Below are positions 1 through 13,245 of a DNA stretch of 64,000 bases, in pieces. The position numbers were made by a program, and so were the translations under genes. Position 1 is the stretch's first letter. Every line of letters starts with the position of its first letter. Origin of the DNA: Chimonanthus salicifolius. Taxonomy: Eukaryota > Streptophyta > Magnoliopsida > Laurales > Calycanthaceae. Where the stretch lies: contig CM023540.1 in NCBI GenBank assembly GCA_013350335.1, forward strand, positions 34,369,925 to 34,433,924. Reading direction: 5' to 3'. Below the pieces are notes generated by a model that was given only the letters and a program-made list of their open reading frames with translations, was not told the origin of the DNA and made no database searches.

Positions 1-744
1 CGAATTCATATCAAACAAGTTTTCAATAAATAAATTCTGAGTAAAGAATGGTTGTTTAATTCAATTTTTTTTTTAAATTTGAGTGACTCAATATCTCAAG
101 GGACTTGACTTAATAAAATGTCAACTTGAGACTCGGCCGAATCTAGGCGAGACTCAGGTTAGTGACTCGATGAATGTTTTAGTTGGGGCTCAGACACATC
201 AACCCAGTCATAACTCATAACCTTAACAATGACCAGCCCTACCTACTATAAACAATAGTCGTATTACTTGGATCGAGCTCTAGCTTGAGCAATGTAAAAT
301 GAGCATGAATGGTATGAGAAACCGAGGGCCATTGATAAGTTGAGTTCGGTATCAAGATTTAAACATCGGTTGATATGTATTATTTTTGGATTTGTCCAAT
401 ACACATTATATATGGTCGATTTAGTCGTATAACAGGCATACTAGACTGAGATATCATCAAGACAATCACGTATTGCCAATATATTCTTGATACAATATAT
501 TTTTATTTTTTAATAAAAAATATTTTTTGACCGAATACGGTTTACGGGTTAAGTATAATCAATATATTGCCATTGTGATACATATCACCAATACATTGAT
601 ATTTACTAGATCAGTTTTAGAATGATATTTGGCCCTTGCTTAAGCTTGTTTGTATTTTCAAAACTTAAGACCATCCATAATTCATTGGGCTTTTAAGACT
701 AAAAGCCCACACATGCTTAGAAATAGAGCTCATTTGTAGATTAA

Positions 745-1000
745 GTACTAGGGGTATAAATCTCAGGCCGATATTGTACATGTCGACCGAGATATCTCAG
801 GTTTTTGACAGCTGGGATATCTCTGCTGATACGCACAGTATCGACTGATACACATTTAGATAGCTAATATTTGTCCAAAAAAATTTAAGAGAGAGAAAGA
901 GATCTCGGCCGAGATCAGCCGATATCTTAGCCGAGATACCGAGATATCGGCCGAGAAGCCTATATCTCGGTAAAAGCGATTTTTGTACCCTTGAGATTAA
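745..1000. repeat. Dispersed ATCGGCCGAGAT-type repeat
   Basis: Clustered degenerate copies of GAGATATC, CTCGGCCGAGAT and GATATCGGCCGAG are present, for example at 900-970. It is related to 1700-1975 and 12950-13245. Confidence 0.55.
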
Positions 1001-1699
1001 CATACTCAGTACATAATAATGTATATCACACTGAAGGTCCATATTCACATTCTAGTTGAATAAAGTATAACACCCACATTAAATCACAATTTCAAATTTC
1101 ATTAAGACTGTAAAATGATTTTGCTTGATGCAGGGCCTAGATTATCTGTATGAGGCATGATATAAGAATATTATAACAACAATATATAATTAGTATATGT
1201 TTAAATTTAATATATGGTTGGTTAAATAGGCTAAAAAGCAAACAAGAACTCATGGGCTTTACTTATAACCCGAGCCCACCAGTTTACTAAACTAGCCCAA
1301 AACTAAGCCTAAGCCTCATATGTCGATCAAACTCACATAGTCAAGCCCATTCATTTACATTATGTTCGAGTTAGGCTTGGGCAGTGTTTAAGCAATTGAG
1401 CCCATGACCAACCACACAGAAATCCAAAAGTGCTAGATCTGCTCTAGACCATGACAAACTTGCGATTTTCAAGCTTAATCCTTTTTCTTTTTTTTCGACC
1501 AAAAGTTCTAGACTGGATCCAGCCCATATGCCGCCATTCGTAGCAAGAAATGGGTGACTAGTTTCCCCATGAGTAAGGATGACAATTAGGCTCAAAAGAC
1601 AAAAGCCCTTAAATGCCCACCCCACAGGGTTCGGTGCATGACATACCTACCTTAAACTTGGCCGATTGCCATCTAAAAGGATTGTAGTGTTGGAAGTTC

Positions 1700-1975
1700 G
1701 GAAGGTGAAATGCGTGAACCAGGGGCCGAAAATTCGGTGGAACCGTATCGGCCGAGATCTCAGCAGAATTTTTTTCTCTCTCTTCAAAATTATTTTTTTT
1801 TCGGAAATCTCAGTGACTTTTTTTTTTAAAACATTATTTAAAAAAATAAAAAGGTTGTTTTTTAAAAAAAATTAGAAATATAAATATCGGCCAAGATATC
1901 GACAGGGGCCCACAACCGATATTTATTTATTTTTTTTAAAAAAAAGAAAAGAAATCAGCCGAGATTTATACCCCT
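1700..1975. repeat. Dispersed repeat rich in ATCGGCCGAGAT-type palindromes
   Basis: The stretch combines GTATCGGCCGAGATCTCAG, long T/A runs and ATATCGGCCAAGATATCG. A copy in opposite orientation lies at 12950-13245, and a third, less ordered one at 745-1000. It encodes nothing. Confidence 0.6.
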
Positions 1976-3704
1976 AGCATGAACCCCTATAACAGGGCTT
2001 TGCACATGCAAAGCCAGTTTAAGCCCAGCCGATTGCCATCCATAAGGATGAGAATTTGTCCTGCAAGTCTGAAAGCATAAAGTGAATACGAATCTTAAAC
2101 AAAGCATAGCCCGTTTAGGAGTTAGGACAATGTCAAAATTGTTCTGGACTTGGACCACACCCGCATTAGTCATAATTTTTCATGATAATGTAGCCATGAC
2201 CTCTCCATTAGTTGGGCCTAAGTCAGTGCTTTGGTTGGCCTAAGCCCAGAATATTCAAAGAGGGCGGCTGATCTAGAATGTGGATGGATCCCTTTTTAGT
2301 GGATCCATTCAACCACACTCCACAGCATATTTGCAGGGAAAAGTGTAACCAGCTTGTTTTTTACACTTTCCTTGGAATAATGGCAACTGAGGAGATAAAA
2401 GTGGAATCATGTGATAAGTCTAACCTACTTGTCACACGTGGGCCTCACCTTTTATTCAGGAAAATGTTCAATTTTATCCGATGGTGGGCCTAAAATTATT
2501 AGTCTTTAATGTATTCACCGTTAAATTGAAATTATAATAGGAGTATAATGATAATCCATGACATATTTTAATTTGCATTAATGTTAAGAATAGTTTAAAT
2601 GCGAAGATGATTACGAGTCCTAAAGATATAAATGGATATTTAATAATATGAAAATTTAAATTGTTGGATTTGAATATGAATCAAAATGTAAGTATTTTAT
2701 AGGTTTTTAAATGGATATAATTATTTTTTAACCAAAATGGTGTTAAGTTAAATTTTCATGAATGCATGGAGCAGAAATGGAGATGTACGCCAGACACGTG
2801 CAGGCTTAAAAGTTTGGGTGGTGCCTAAGAAGGTTGGTCATGCCTTGGGAATTGGGATAAAAACAAGGATGAATAGATAGATTTATGCACTATTAAATAG
2901 TAAAAAATAACACTCGTTGAATCATCACACTCTTAATGTTTAATATAAAAAATAAATTATTAGATAAATATTTTTACACATGATGATCAATTAATCTATC
3001 AGTAAAGAGGCATCAAATGAACCAAGAAGAAGTTTATATCTAAATATAAAAAATAAAACATTTTTAATAGTCTGATTTTACCATTAAGCGGATTCACGTG
3101 GGGAATATGTGCTCTAGACTCTAGAGGACCAAACACTAGGATTGTTAGTTTCTTCTAGCATAAATATGGTAAAAAGATAATACATCGAGATTCCTTTTTT
3201 TTTTATAATAAGATATATATATATATTTCATTGAAAGTGAGACTAATCCTACGTATATATGAAGTCACTTGCACGCCTCATAGGAAAGCTAAAAAAGAAT
3301 TAAACTCAAGACTTTATTCTAATCTTAAGAATTTAGACCAATGGAACAACCTGTACGAATTTAACGAATTTAATGTATAAAACTTAAAGGAAAATATGAA
3401 TTAGAATTGGGGTTTGATAACAAGTCCTATACCTAAATATATTAATGTGATGGTGGATTTCAATCCAACATCAAGGATGTGTTCTAATTACTATGTTGCA
3501 TATCCGACAGGATATTTTATTTGAATCCAACTCAAATTTTTTTAATTTTTTTTGATAAAAATGATTGAGGATCTTTATGTGGCCCATCCACAATTTACGT
3601 AGCGAATGATGAGAAGCAGCTAATGCTGGATTCCCTAAGGGATAAGAAATACTGTATGGACCGAATTGATTGGTGCAATCCCCTCAATCAAAGTATACCT
3701 TTGC

Positions 3705-3921
3705 AACCTTAAGAGGCTATCCCAATTAGTTTAGGAGCAAGATCTCTAGAGGGAGGTCTTTGATTCGAATTATGGGAGTTCCAATGAAGGGTCACTTCCC
3801 ATGAGAATATGTAGTAAGTAAGGTTCTATTGATTTACCCGATGTGTGCGGATAGGAGAGTTTTCACACACTTCAGAGGACTAGTCGAGTGCAATATGTGG
3901 ACACCTTCGGACCTAAAAAAA
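3705..3921 (+). mobile_element. tRNA-derived SINE
   Basis: The body has a B-box-like stretch (GGTCTTTGATTCGAATTATGG) and ends in an A tract. The flanks carry a target duplication with a 2 bp insertion: AAAGTATACCTTTGC at 3690-3704 and AAAGTATATACCTTTGC at 3922-3938. The 3' half (acccgatgtgtgcggatagg, ggactagtcg) is shared with the element at 23262. Confidence 0.75.
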
Positions 3922-3938
3922 AAAGTATATACCTTTGC

Positions 3939-6417
3939 TACTGAAAATCCAAAAAAGGAAAGGGATAAAAAAATCTTGGAATCATTTTAAGATATGGGGG
4001 TGGGGGTGTTCTTTGGCTCATTCTACAAAAGGGAGCATCTATCCTACTCTTTTTTTAAGATCGTAATAACTCAATCAATTTTATCAAAGTAATTTTGATG
4101 AGTTACGTATGTAAATCAAAATCTTTTCAAGAGGCCTACAATCACTCTAATTTTTTAGTCTCGTATTTAATAAAATAAAATGTTATTGCACGGTCTCCAT
4201 CAGTGGTTGGTAAGGCAACGAAAATTGCTAACTAAATTATCAAAATAATTTGAATATCTAAATTCAAGAGGACTTACTACTCTTGATTTAAAGAGTGAAT
4301 AAGTGTAGTAGGAAGAGTTTCTTTTGTTTGGCAAGAACACATTGCCTTCCTTTTTTGGAGAAAAGTAGAGAATGTTCATCGGTTGTAGATAGAATAGAAT
4401 CACAAAAAACTCTGATTTTGATTTTTTTTTTTTTTGACCAGACATGCCAGATGGAGATCTGTAATGGTTTCCAAGTGTTTCTTAAATGTGGTGCACCCAA
4501 AAGCATGGATTCTTCAATGAGAAATTGGATTGAGAAAGACTACACATGATAAGGGCAGGCAATAGTATACTAGTATGGCATCGGTTTAATGAAGAATGAG
4601 ACTTGTCCCTTTCTTCTAAATAGGATTTTAAAAATTAATTGAGTCTGATTTGACAATTAAAATTTAGGGATTCTGTCATTTTTACTCTATTCCTTTTTAT
4701 TTTTAGTCAATTTGGGTTCGACTTGGTCAGTATAACTCAAATTCAACTCACACTAAGTTCGATCAGCAACAGCAATAAGTAAAATAGCTGAAATATCAAA
4801 TAAAATTTTTCTATTACATTAAAAGCATGATATAAGAGCTAGAACCCTTGCACCAGATAATAGATAATCCTAATTAAAATCATTCAAGAACCTGTAAAAT
4901 GAATTGTTGGATCATGTATAGGTTTCAGCCCATTTTCAGGTGCTCGATCAAAGGCTGAGATAATTTAATCAACCAGATAGGAACAGGTGATGGCCCTTGT
5001 AATCTGCACAAGGCCCATTTTCAGGACAAGACGTTTAGACTTTTTAGACCATCCGACTAATTTTCACAGCATATGCAAACTTCCCTATTCATATTCATTA
5101 GATAAGTCAGAAGTAACTCTTTGGAATTGAATGAGATTCAAAGTGAGGACTCCCGCTTCTGAGATATATTCTTGACCATTACTCTTATACAATCTATCCT
5201 CTCTGCCATCTATTGAGTAATCTAACTTTTGAAGCATCCCTCTGTCCTAATTTTCAACAGTAATGTTTTAAAAAATCATTATATCATTAGACCTGATATG
5301 ACTAAATCAATCTTTAAGACATTTTCATAGACAATTCCATATTTATAATGATTAAGTTTATTCAGGAATTATAATAATTCTTAATTATCTTATTTTTACT
5401 TTTTTAAAATATCATGTTTCACAGTTGTGATTATAATATCGTGATTGCAATGTGATTTTTAATTTTTTTTATAATTTTAAGAATTTTATTTTTAACTATA
5501 GGAGTTTGTTGTGTACTTAGATGTCATTCCAAATTATGTTTCAAAGCAGTTTGGGTTCAACATAAACAGATTTAATTGTGATAAAAAATAGTTTGATCAA
5601 TAATTCAATTTTTAAACCATGGCAGACTTAGCACTTAACACACATTTTAAGTTCTGTTTGGATTTGATAAAAAAATTAAATGATATCATTCTACGTTATC
5701 ATTTTTACTCTATTTGATAAACAAACTATGCTAACTTCGACTATAACTTTCTTATTATTTTATAGATTATGATTTAAAATTTTGAAAAAAAAATAGATTT
5801 TTTTTTTAATTCAATAGAAAAATTTATCAACATTATTCAATTCGATAGAATTTCAAGTTGAATCTCAATTTAGAATTTTAACCTATATGTAAATAGTAAA
5901 ATTCCCTTCATATTTTTTTAATAACTTTCTCCCAATTAAAATAGATCCCTAGCTTCAACTCCCACCTTAGAATAAAACAAACCCAAAGATGAAATATGCA
6001 AGCATACATGCCTACAACTACATGCATCACCCATGCATGGACATCCATTTTCAGCAAGGATGGCATTGCTTATATTGTACCCATCGCTTATATTGTTCAA
6101 GTGATTGGGTATCTCCAGTTTAGACCAGAGGTTGGGACGTCTAATCCTTGTGAATGGCTAATCCAATATATAGTTCTAGTGGGTGGTGCTATGCATCCAA
6201 GGTTTACCAAGGTTCAACACAAAGTGAGGGGCGGCGGGTTTCCTTGTATAAAAAAAAAAAAAAAAAAAGCCACGCAAATAAATGGTTGGATGTCTTATCT
6301 TTAGATTCTCTGGGCACCTTTGGTAAGGCATCAAATGCCCATAATCAGTGCCACCAATCAACAATTCCCAAGCATAGGTGGAAGATTCATTCAGTATCAA
6401 GTCTCCTTTTTGCTTCC
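3939..6417. other. Intergenic, upstream of stachyose synthase
   Basis: AT-rich sequence with poly-T (4423-4436) and poly-A (6249-6268) runs. No gene or repeat recognised. The last few hundred bases presumably hold the stachyose synthase promoter. Confidence 0.5.
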
Positions 6418-6424
6418 TATAAAT
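6418..6424 (+). promoter_or_regulatory. Candidate TATA box of the stachyose synthase gene
   Basis: TATAAAT lies about 310 bases upstream of the ATG at 6734, inside cttcctataaatgcatc. It would give a 5' leader of about 280 bases. It is a position and motif match only; other AT-rich matches exist nearby. Confidence 0.4.
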
Positions 6425-6733
6425 GCATCTGCTTCTCACGTCTTTTGGCACTGCCATTTCTTGAACCTTATTTTGATCTGTGTCTCTTGCCCTTAGTCAA
6501 CTAGTGGCCCTACTTATCTCACCAACCAAAATCTCTTTCTTATTCATGCAATGCTTTTTCTCGCTTTAAAATCTGTCTGTGAATGATTTTTAACCCTTGG
6601 GTTTTCAATACTGATTATAGGACTGATAATCTAAAGTAACTATCAACAGTTTATGAATAAATTTGATCTTTGATTCCCCTAGTTTTGTCTTGTCACTTGC
6701 TACATCACTCCCCCACTTCTGCTTTCCTCTGTC

Positions 6734-9698
6734 ATGGCATCTCCAAATGAAGCAGCTGATTCGATTATCGACTGCACTGATACCCATAACATGAACAAAT
6801 TCTTTGAATTATCAGGTGGAAAACTGAGTGTGAATGGAGTCACTTTACTGTCTGAGGTGCCCGACAATGTCTCCTTTAGTAGCTTTTCTTCTATCTTTCG
6901 TAATTCGGATGCCCCACTCCCTCTGCTTCAGCAAGTTCAATCAAGGTCATATAAGGGTGGATTCCTCGGGTTCAGCAAGGAGGAACCATCCGATAGGTTG
7001 ATGAACTCTCTAGGCAAATTCGTCGGTAGGAACTTCTTGAGCATTTTCAGATTCAAAACATGGTGGTCCACCATGTGGATGGGGAGCTCTGGGTCAAATT
7101 TACAAATGGAAACCCAATGGGTGCTCCTCGATGTCCCTGAGTTACGGTCATATGTTCTCATCCTTCCCTTAATTGAAGGGAAGTTCAGGTCTGCTCTCCA
7201 TCCGGGTGTTGATGGGCATGTCGTGCTTTGTGCTGAAAGTGGCTCTTCTCAAGTGAAAGCCTCATCCTTCAGTGCAATTGCTTATGTTCACATATGTGAA
7301 AATCCTTATAATTTAATGAAAGAAGCTTATAGTGCTGCTAGGGTCACCCTCAATACATTTAGGCTGTTAGAAGAGAAGACCGTCCCTTCTCTAGTAGACA
7401 AGTTTGGTTGGTGCACTTGGGATGCATTTTACTTGACTGTAGAACCGACCGGTGTCTGGTATGGAGTGAATGAGTTTGTCAAGGGAGGCATTCGACCACG
7501 CTTTCTCATAATAGACGATGGTTGGCAAAGTATCAGCATCGATGATCAAAATCCTCTTGAAGATGCAAAGAACCTTGTATTGGGTGGGACACAGATGACC
7601 GCTAGACTTTACAGGTTTGAGGAGTGTGACAAATTTAAGTCCTACAAAGGGGGAACCATGTTAAGCCCCAATGCCCCATCTTTCGATCCTAAGAGACCAA
7701 AGATGCTGATATCGAAGGCGATCGAGCTCGAGCATGCTGAGAAAGCCCGTGACAAGGCGATCCAATCAGGGGACACAAATTTGATAGAATTCGAATCAAA
7801 GATGGAGGAATTGAAGCGAGAGCTAAATGAAATATTTGGTAGTGGACAAGATGGTCGTAGTGCTCCTAGTGGAGGGAAAGCAAGTTGTGCAAGCTGCTCG
7901 TGTAAATCTGAAAATTATGGATTCAAAGCTTTTACTGATGATTTAAGAACAAGGTTCAAAGGGTTAGATGATATTTATGTGTGGCAAGCTCTGTGTGGAG
8001 CTTGGGGTGGTGTTCGGCCCGGAGCAACCCACCTCAATTCAAAGGTAATGCCTGTAGCTTTATCTCCAGGACTAGACGGGACAATGACCGATCTTGCTGT
8101 TGTGAAGATTGTGGAAGGTGGCGTTGGTTTGGTCCATCCTGACCAAGCAAATGATTTCTATGACTCAATGCATTCCTATCTTGCAAAAGTAGGGATTACA
8201 GGAGTCAAAGTGGATGTCATACATGTAAGTTTCTAGTTTCTACTCCTACCAATTTTCCACCTTATCTATCATAATTACACATAATCATGTGGATATGTAT
8301 GTAAGCACTAGAGCAACTTCATGTCTGCAGACGCTTGAATATGTCTGCGAGGAATACAGCGGTCGGGTCGAGCTTGCAAAGGCTTACTACAATGGACTGA
8401 GTAAGTCCCTAGAGAAAAACTTCAAGGGGACTGGACTGATCTCAAGCATGCAGCAGTGCAATGACTTCTTCTTCCTTGGAACTCGACAAATAGCACTTGG
8501 AAGAGTAGGTAAGAAATTCAAAATTCTTATCCAACACTTGGGCAAAACGATTTGATTAAATTGGTTGAATTGTTGATTGGCTACAAAGTGCTATGACATG
8601 GTCAGGTGATGATTTCTGGTTTCAAGATCCCAATGGAGATCCAATGGGGGTGTATTGGTTGCAAGGTGTCCACATGATACACTGTGCATACAACAGCATG
8701 TGGATGGGCCAGTTCATTCAACCCGATTGGGACATGTTTCAGTCTGATCATCTTTGTGCCAAATTCCATGCTGGGTCAAGGGCCATATGTGGTGGTCCTG
8801 TTTATGTGAGCGACTCCGTCGGTGGCCATGACTTTGATCTCATAAAGAAGCTTGTATTCCCCGATGGAACTATCCCCAAGTGTCAGCACTTTGCTCTTCC
8901 AACTAGAGATTGCCTCTTCAAGAACCCCTTGTTTGATGGCCAGACTATACTCAAGATATGGAACTTTAACAAGGTAATCGAATTAGAATTCCCATGCAGG
9001 TTTTCATTGTAACTATGAATGTAATATCTCTGATTGGTCTAATGGTCTTTTAAAGTAGCACTCCAATCTTAACGTTTCTCTCCAAAAATATGTTTTTTGA
9101 ACTATCCCTGCTTATACATGTTTTGCAGTTTGGAGGGGTTGTTGGAGCATTCAATTGCCAAGGAGCGGGGTGGGATCCAAATGAGCAGAGAATCAAGGGC
9201 TACTCACAGTGTTACAAGCCAATATCGGGCACGGTTCACGTCACTGACATTGAATGGGACCAGAAGGAAGAAACCACCGGAATGGGCAAAGCAGAAGAGT
9301 ACGCTGTCTATCTCAACCAAGCAGAGGAACTACTCTTGGTGACTCCCAAGTCAGATGCTATCAACATGACCATCCAACCATCTTCGTTTGAGATTTTCAG
9401 CTTTGTTCCAATCAATAAGCTTGGTCCCCACATCAAATTTGCACCTATCGGGCTAACCAATATGTTTAACAATGGAGGAACTATTCAAGAAGTGGACTAT
9501 GGTGGGAATGGTAATGAGATTACATTGAAGATTAAGGGAGCAGGAAAGTTCTTAGCCTACTCAAGTGGGAAGCCAAAGAAGAGTTGCTTGAATGGCATTG
9601 AAGTCGCATCTGAGTGGTCAGGCAATGGAAAACTGACCTTAGATCTCCCTTGGATAGAAGAATCTGGCATTTCTGAGGTGCATTTTCTTTATGGATGA
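6734..9698 (+). CDS. STS: Stachyose synthase / galactinol-dependent galactosyltransferase (GH36), 4 exons
   Basis: Exons are 6734-8224, 8331-8508, 8606-8973 and 9129-9698. All introns are short and GT-AG, and the joined frame gives 868 residues, normal for the family. The family moves galactose from galactinol to raffinose (making stachyose) or to sucrose, in the cytosol, for phloem transport and seed desiccation. Visible motifs: KFGWCTWDAFYLTVEP, FLIIDDGWQS, the nucleophile region GVKVDVIH at the end of exon 1 (Asp about 494), GDDFWFQDPNGDPMG at the start of exon 3, and SDSVGGHDF with the probable acid/base Asp about 626. The charged block around residues 315-370 (KAIELEHAEKARDKAIQ and onward) is the insertion that separates stachyose synthases (RFS4/STS) from raffinose synthases, so I prefer STS. 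The start ATG at 6734 opens MASPNEAADS and leads directly into the conserved N-terminus. No frameshift or missing motif was seen. Substrate choice remains an inference. Confidence 0.93.
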
Positions 9699-9782
9699 TG
9701 TGGAAAATCAATACCCCCGTCTCATCTGCAGTGGTTAATATCAATCTTATGCAGACATCTTTAAGGTTACAGTTATGTCATT

Positions 9783-9788
9783 AATAAA
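9783..9788 (+). terminator. Candidate polyadenylation signal of the stachyose synthase gene
   Basis: AATAAA lies 85 bases after the TGA at 9696-9698, in a T-rich 3' region. This is the usual distance for a plant near-upstream element. Confidence 0.5.
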
Positions 9789-10220
9789 GTGGTATTACCA
9801 CTCTAGAACTTGTCACTCTTTCTTGATCATCTTGGCTTGTTGATTTAATATCTGACTAAATAAGCAGTTCTCTAATCTTATCAATTGCTACACCTTGTAG
9901 CTGCTATTACTTGTAATTGTTTTTGCTTCATCAATCTTGAAATTAGTGGTCACTAAAAACGAAAAAGAGCTCAGTATGCCAAGAATCATGCTCAAAACCT
10001 AGCCTGAAATTGAGAACAATTTGTCATCATTCTTGAGTGTTTCAACTTTCAACAGTGCAAAGAACTATAAAATTACGTATCTATTTTCAGTGTCAAGTGC
10101 AAGAGTATTCAGCTTGAAAGGTAAAAATATCTTCGTTCACTTTAGTGGCATTAACAGTGAAAGGAACTAAGACAAAGAATATAATGGATTTTGAACTTAT
10201 TTAATATTTTATACATACTA

Positions 10221-10487
10221 TATTGAAAATGGTATTCATCTCAAAATACTAGTTTATTAGGTGGAACGAGCAAAGTTCATTATAAATCTCTAAATTTCCC
10301 TCTACACTTTCAATTTAAGGCTAACCATCACGTCAGCTTGGGAGATTTCCTAAGTTCACATGAGGTAGTCTAAGACCTGCCTCTGATACCACTTGTTAGA
10401 AAATTGGTATCCATCTGAAAATACTAGACTGTTAGGTGGAGTGACCCAAATACATTATAAATCTCTAGATCTCCCTTTACATTTTCA
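10221..10487 (-). mobile_element. Very small TRIM-like element
   Basis: Two direct repeats of about 92-94 bp (10221-10312 and 10394-10487) share gaaaat(t)ggtat(t/c)catct and attataaatctct. They flank an 82 bp core. Next to the right repeat is CTCTGATACCA (10381-10391), the reverse complement of the initiator-Met primer site, so the element points to the minus strand. The right repeat starts TGTTAG and ends TTTTCA. No target duplication was recognised. Confidence 0.65.
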
Positions 10488-12949
10488 ATATGAAAATCGT
10501 ATGTAGTCCCAACATACCATGTGTTTAGCGCTCAACTACTGCCTGTTTGAAATCTTTCAAACTCCATCGAAGTCCACCTCGTGTCAGTAGTATTTCTGCT
10601 CCACATGAAAGTAATAAAGTAAATAGTTAACGTGTAAGCAAAGTTATTACCCACAAAGGTCAATTGTTCAATATCTTGATAATGCTGGTGTATTTATGTA
10701 TTGATACTGGTTATATTGATGTATTGGTGTATTAATATTAATTTTGAATTTAGATTAAAATAAGATTATTTTCTTAATTAGTTATAAGATAATATTAGTT
10801 ATTTAATTTGTATTTAACTTTAAATATTTAAATCTGTAATAACTATCATTGTGTAATTTATTATAAAGGAAATGCATCCATTTCATTTCGATTCTATCAT
10901 CAAGAGCCAAGTCCTCTTCTTCTCTTTAATCATCTTCTCTGGAACTACCAGGCGTCCCTGCAAATTATGGCCAGCTCAACTTAAAGACGACTTGCCAATA
11001 TGGTAAACTCTACTATGCTCTAAGCAGTAAAACCAAATTGCAGTCCTTAATACCTTTCAATACAAGAGTTCTAGTCACGTATAGTTTCAATGCTTGTCAA
11101 TTCAAGACTTGGACTGAGTTGTTTTAGTTGAGTCAACATTAGAGGTGCAAGTTGGACAGGTTAAAAACTAGACCCACATTGATCTGACCAAAAATTAGCA
11201 AGGGTCAGGTCAAAGATTACCAACTTGGGGTTGAAACAGTTCTAAGATTTGAAGATCCAAGAATTTTTTAAATCAAATTGGGTTATGCACGTTAATCCAA
11301 AAGAATCCAAGACACGAGCCCCGATCTAAAATACTTGAATGTAACGTATAACCTTTAATATATAATAATATAAATATATTTTATAAATCTTACATCTCCC
11401 ATGCAATAATATACAAAGGTATCTTATTTATTTCATTTTACTCTTCTTTATTTTCAATTTTGAGACCATTTTATTTTCATTTTTTGATCCATCTTAGATT
11501 TTTGTTCGTCTTCAGAGTTGATGTTTTTGACAATCCAATAAAAATGTTGGGTTTGCTGGTCTTGTTCTTGAGTTTCAAGCACTTCTCTTGATTCAGATCA
11601 ATATTCAAGAAAGCAGGTGTCTCAGGTTGAGTTAAGTAGATTTAAAAATCTTGAATCCAAAATGTACTAAAATAAAGCCAACCTCACTCGACTCAACCCT
11701 AGTCGTCATGTACCAGACCTAATTAACGCTTCCAAGTTCCAACTCAATCAAAAAGATAAATCAAACTAGTCCTCGTACTGAATGGTTCCTTGCTGCGTGG
11801 ATGGTGTGATTTTGAATTTGGATTTGGACTTAGAACGTTGGGTAACCCAGAGTTTCAAAGTGGAAACAATTCCACGAGACTCCAAGTCCATTAGGGAAGG
11901 TTTGGCAACATTAGGTACTTCCTGTGAAAAAGAAAGAGATTTTCCATAGAAAATGCCTAATATAATCTAGTGTGCCCGAAGTGATCAGAATAAAACAGAT
12001 AAGGGATATTTAAGGAGGTCTCAACCAAGTTCAGAAATATTTAAGGAATCCCGTTCTCCTTTCAGTTGGAATATGAAGTTTTTTGGTTTTCATGGATATT
12101 CTGATGAGACGTGCCTGTGGCATTTATGTTAAGCCATGAGCAGGGTCTTAATATTTCTGCAAAGACCTTCTACTATGGCTGAAAATGTAATTAAATTCAA
12201 GATTTTGTTTTCGTCACTTTGTTATGAAATTATTGATGCTTTATTTCTTATTTGTTGATGTGTTATATCCAAGGAGATTGCAATTAATTGAATCCATTCC
12301 TTTCAAACGTGTGAAGCAAAGGTTTTGAGCGTGGACGTATTAATTTTGTATTATTTTAAATCTAGGAGATCTACCATCTTTTCAAGTTAAATAGATAATA
12401 AAATGTTAAAAGAAAGTTTTAATTTATTTATTTAGTTTTCTCAAGAAGTGATAGTCCTTAATTTGAATTCCATCTCATCTCAAATGTCCATTTTACTTGT
12501 ATGTGTAGATAGAGAGGTCCTAAAACATCTCGGTCCTAAAAAAAGTTAGTTTGTTAGATTTTAATTTATTATTAAAAATGTATTATTTATTTATTTTTTC
12601 TTCTGAACTTGGTTGAGACCTCACTGTTTATTATCCATGAGACCATATTTCATGCTTAATAAACTCGGGCACATTATGGTAAAGTGTATATTGTATAAAA
12701 ATTTAACCATTCGAATTGAAAATAAATATAATAAGCCACAAGTAAAACACATTTAAATCCAAAATGCAATTAAAAAGACAAGATGATTTTGACCACTAAC
12801 ATCAAGTAGCTAAAATTGAATTTTAAATTATAATTTAGTCAAATTGTAACTCATCAAGTTTAATTTCAATTAAAACTGTTATTTTTATTTATTTTAAAAA
12901 TAAAATTAAAAAATGAATCAAATGCCCATATATGACTAGATGGGCCAAA
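10488..12949. other. Intergenic gap between convergent genes
   Basis: This is AT-rich sequence between the 3' ends of the stachyose synthase and PP2C genes, without recognisable coding or RNA content beyond the TRIM-like element just before it and the repeat after it. Confidence 0.5.
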
Positions 12950-13245
12950 AAGGCCAACTGACTTCAATAAAAAAAATTCAGCCAAATATCAGCCGATTTT
13001 TTTTTAATAAACAAATATTAGTTGCAGGTCCGGTCGATATCTTGGCCGATATTTGTACGATATGAGCAAATATCGGCCTAGATATCAACCGATATTTATA
13101 TTTTTTAAAAAAATTAAAAAAACAGCCTTTTTATTTTTTTAAATGAACCTTTTCAAAAAAAAAAAAGCCATCGAGATTTTCAAAAAAAAAAAATTGAGAA
13201 AATATCTCAGCTGAAATCTCGGCCAGACAAATTTTTCAACCCCTG
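12950..13245. repeat. Dispersed ATCGGCCGAGAT-type repeat, inverted copy
   Basis: cagccgatatttttttt, atcttggccgatatttg, aaatatcggcctagatatc and ctgaaatctcggccag appear in the order expected for an inverted copy of 1700-1975, including the paired A/T runs. Confidence 0.6.

Larger units (their letters stand above)
1..3689. other. Intergenic, AT-rich, no gene recognised
   Basis: Apart from the ATCGGCCGAGAT-type repeats at 745-1000 and 1700-1975, I see only short frames without family signatures and simple AT stretches (for example alternating AT at about 3208-3226). Confidence 0.6.

Noticed and set aside
4200..4549. Overlapping open frames on both strands near 4.2-4.5 kb
   Set aside because: Frames on both strands depend on a poly-T run (4423-4436), and the products resemble no known protein.
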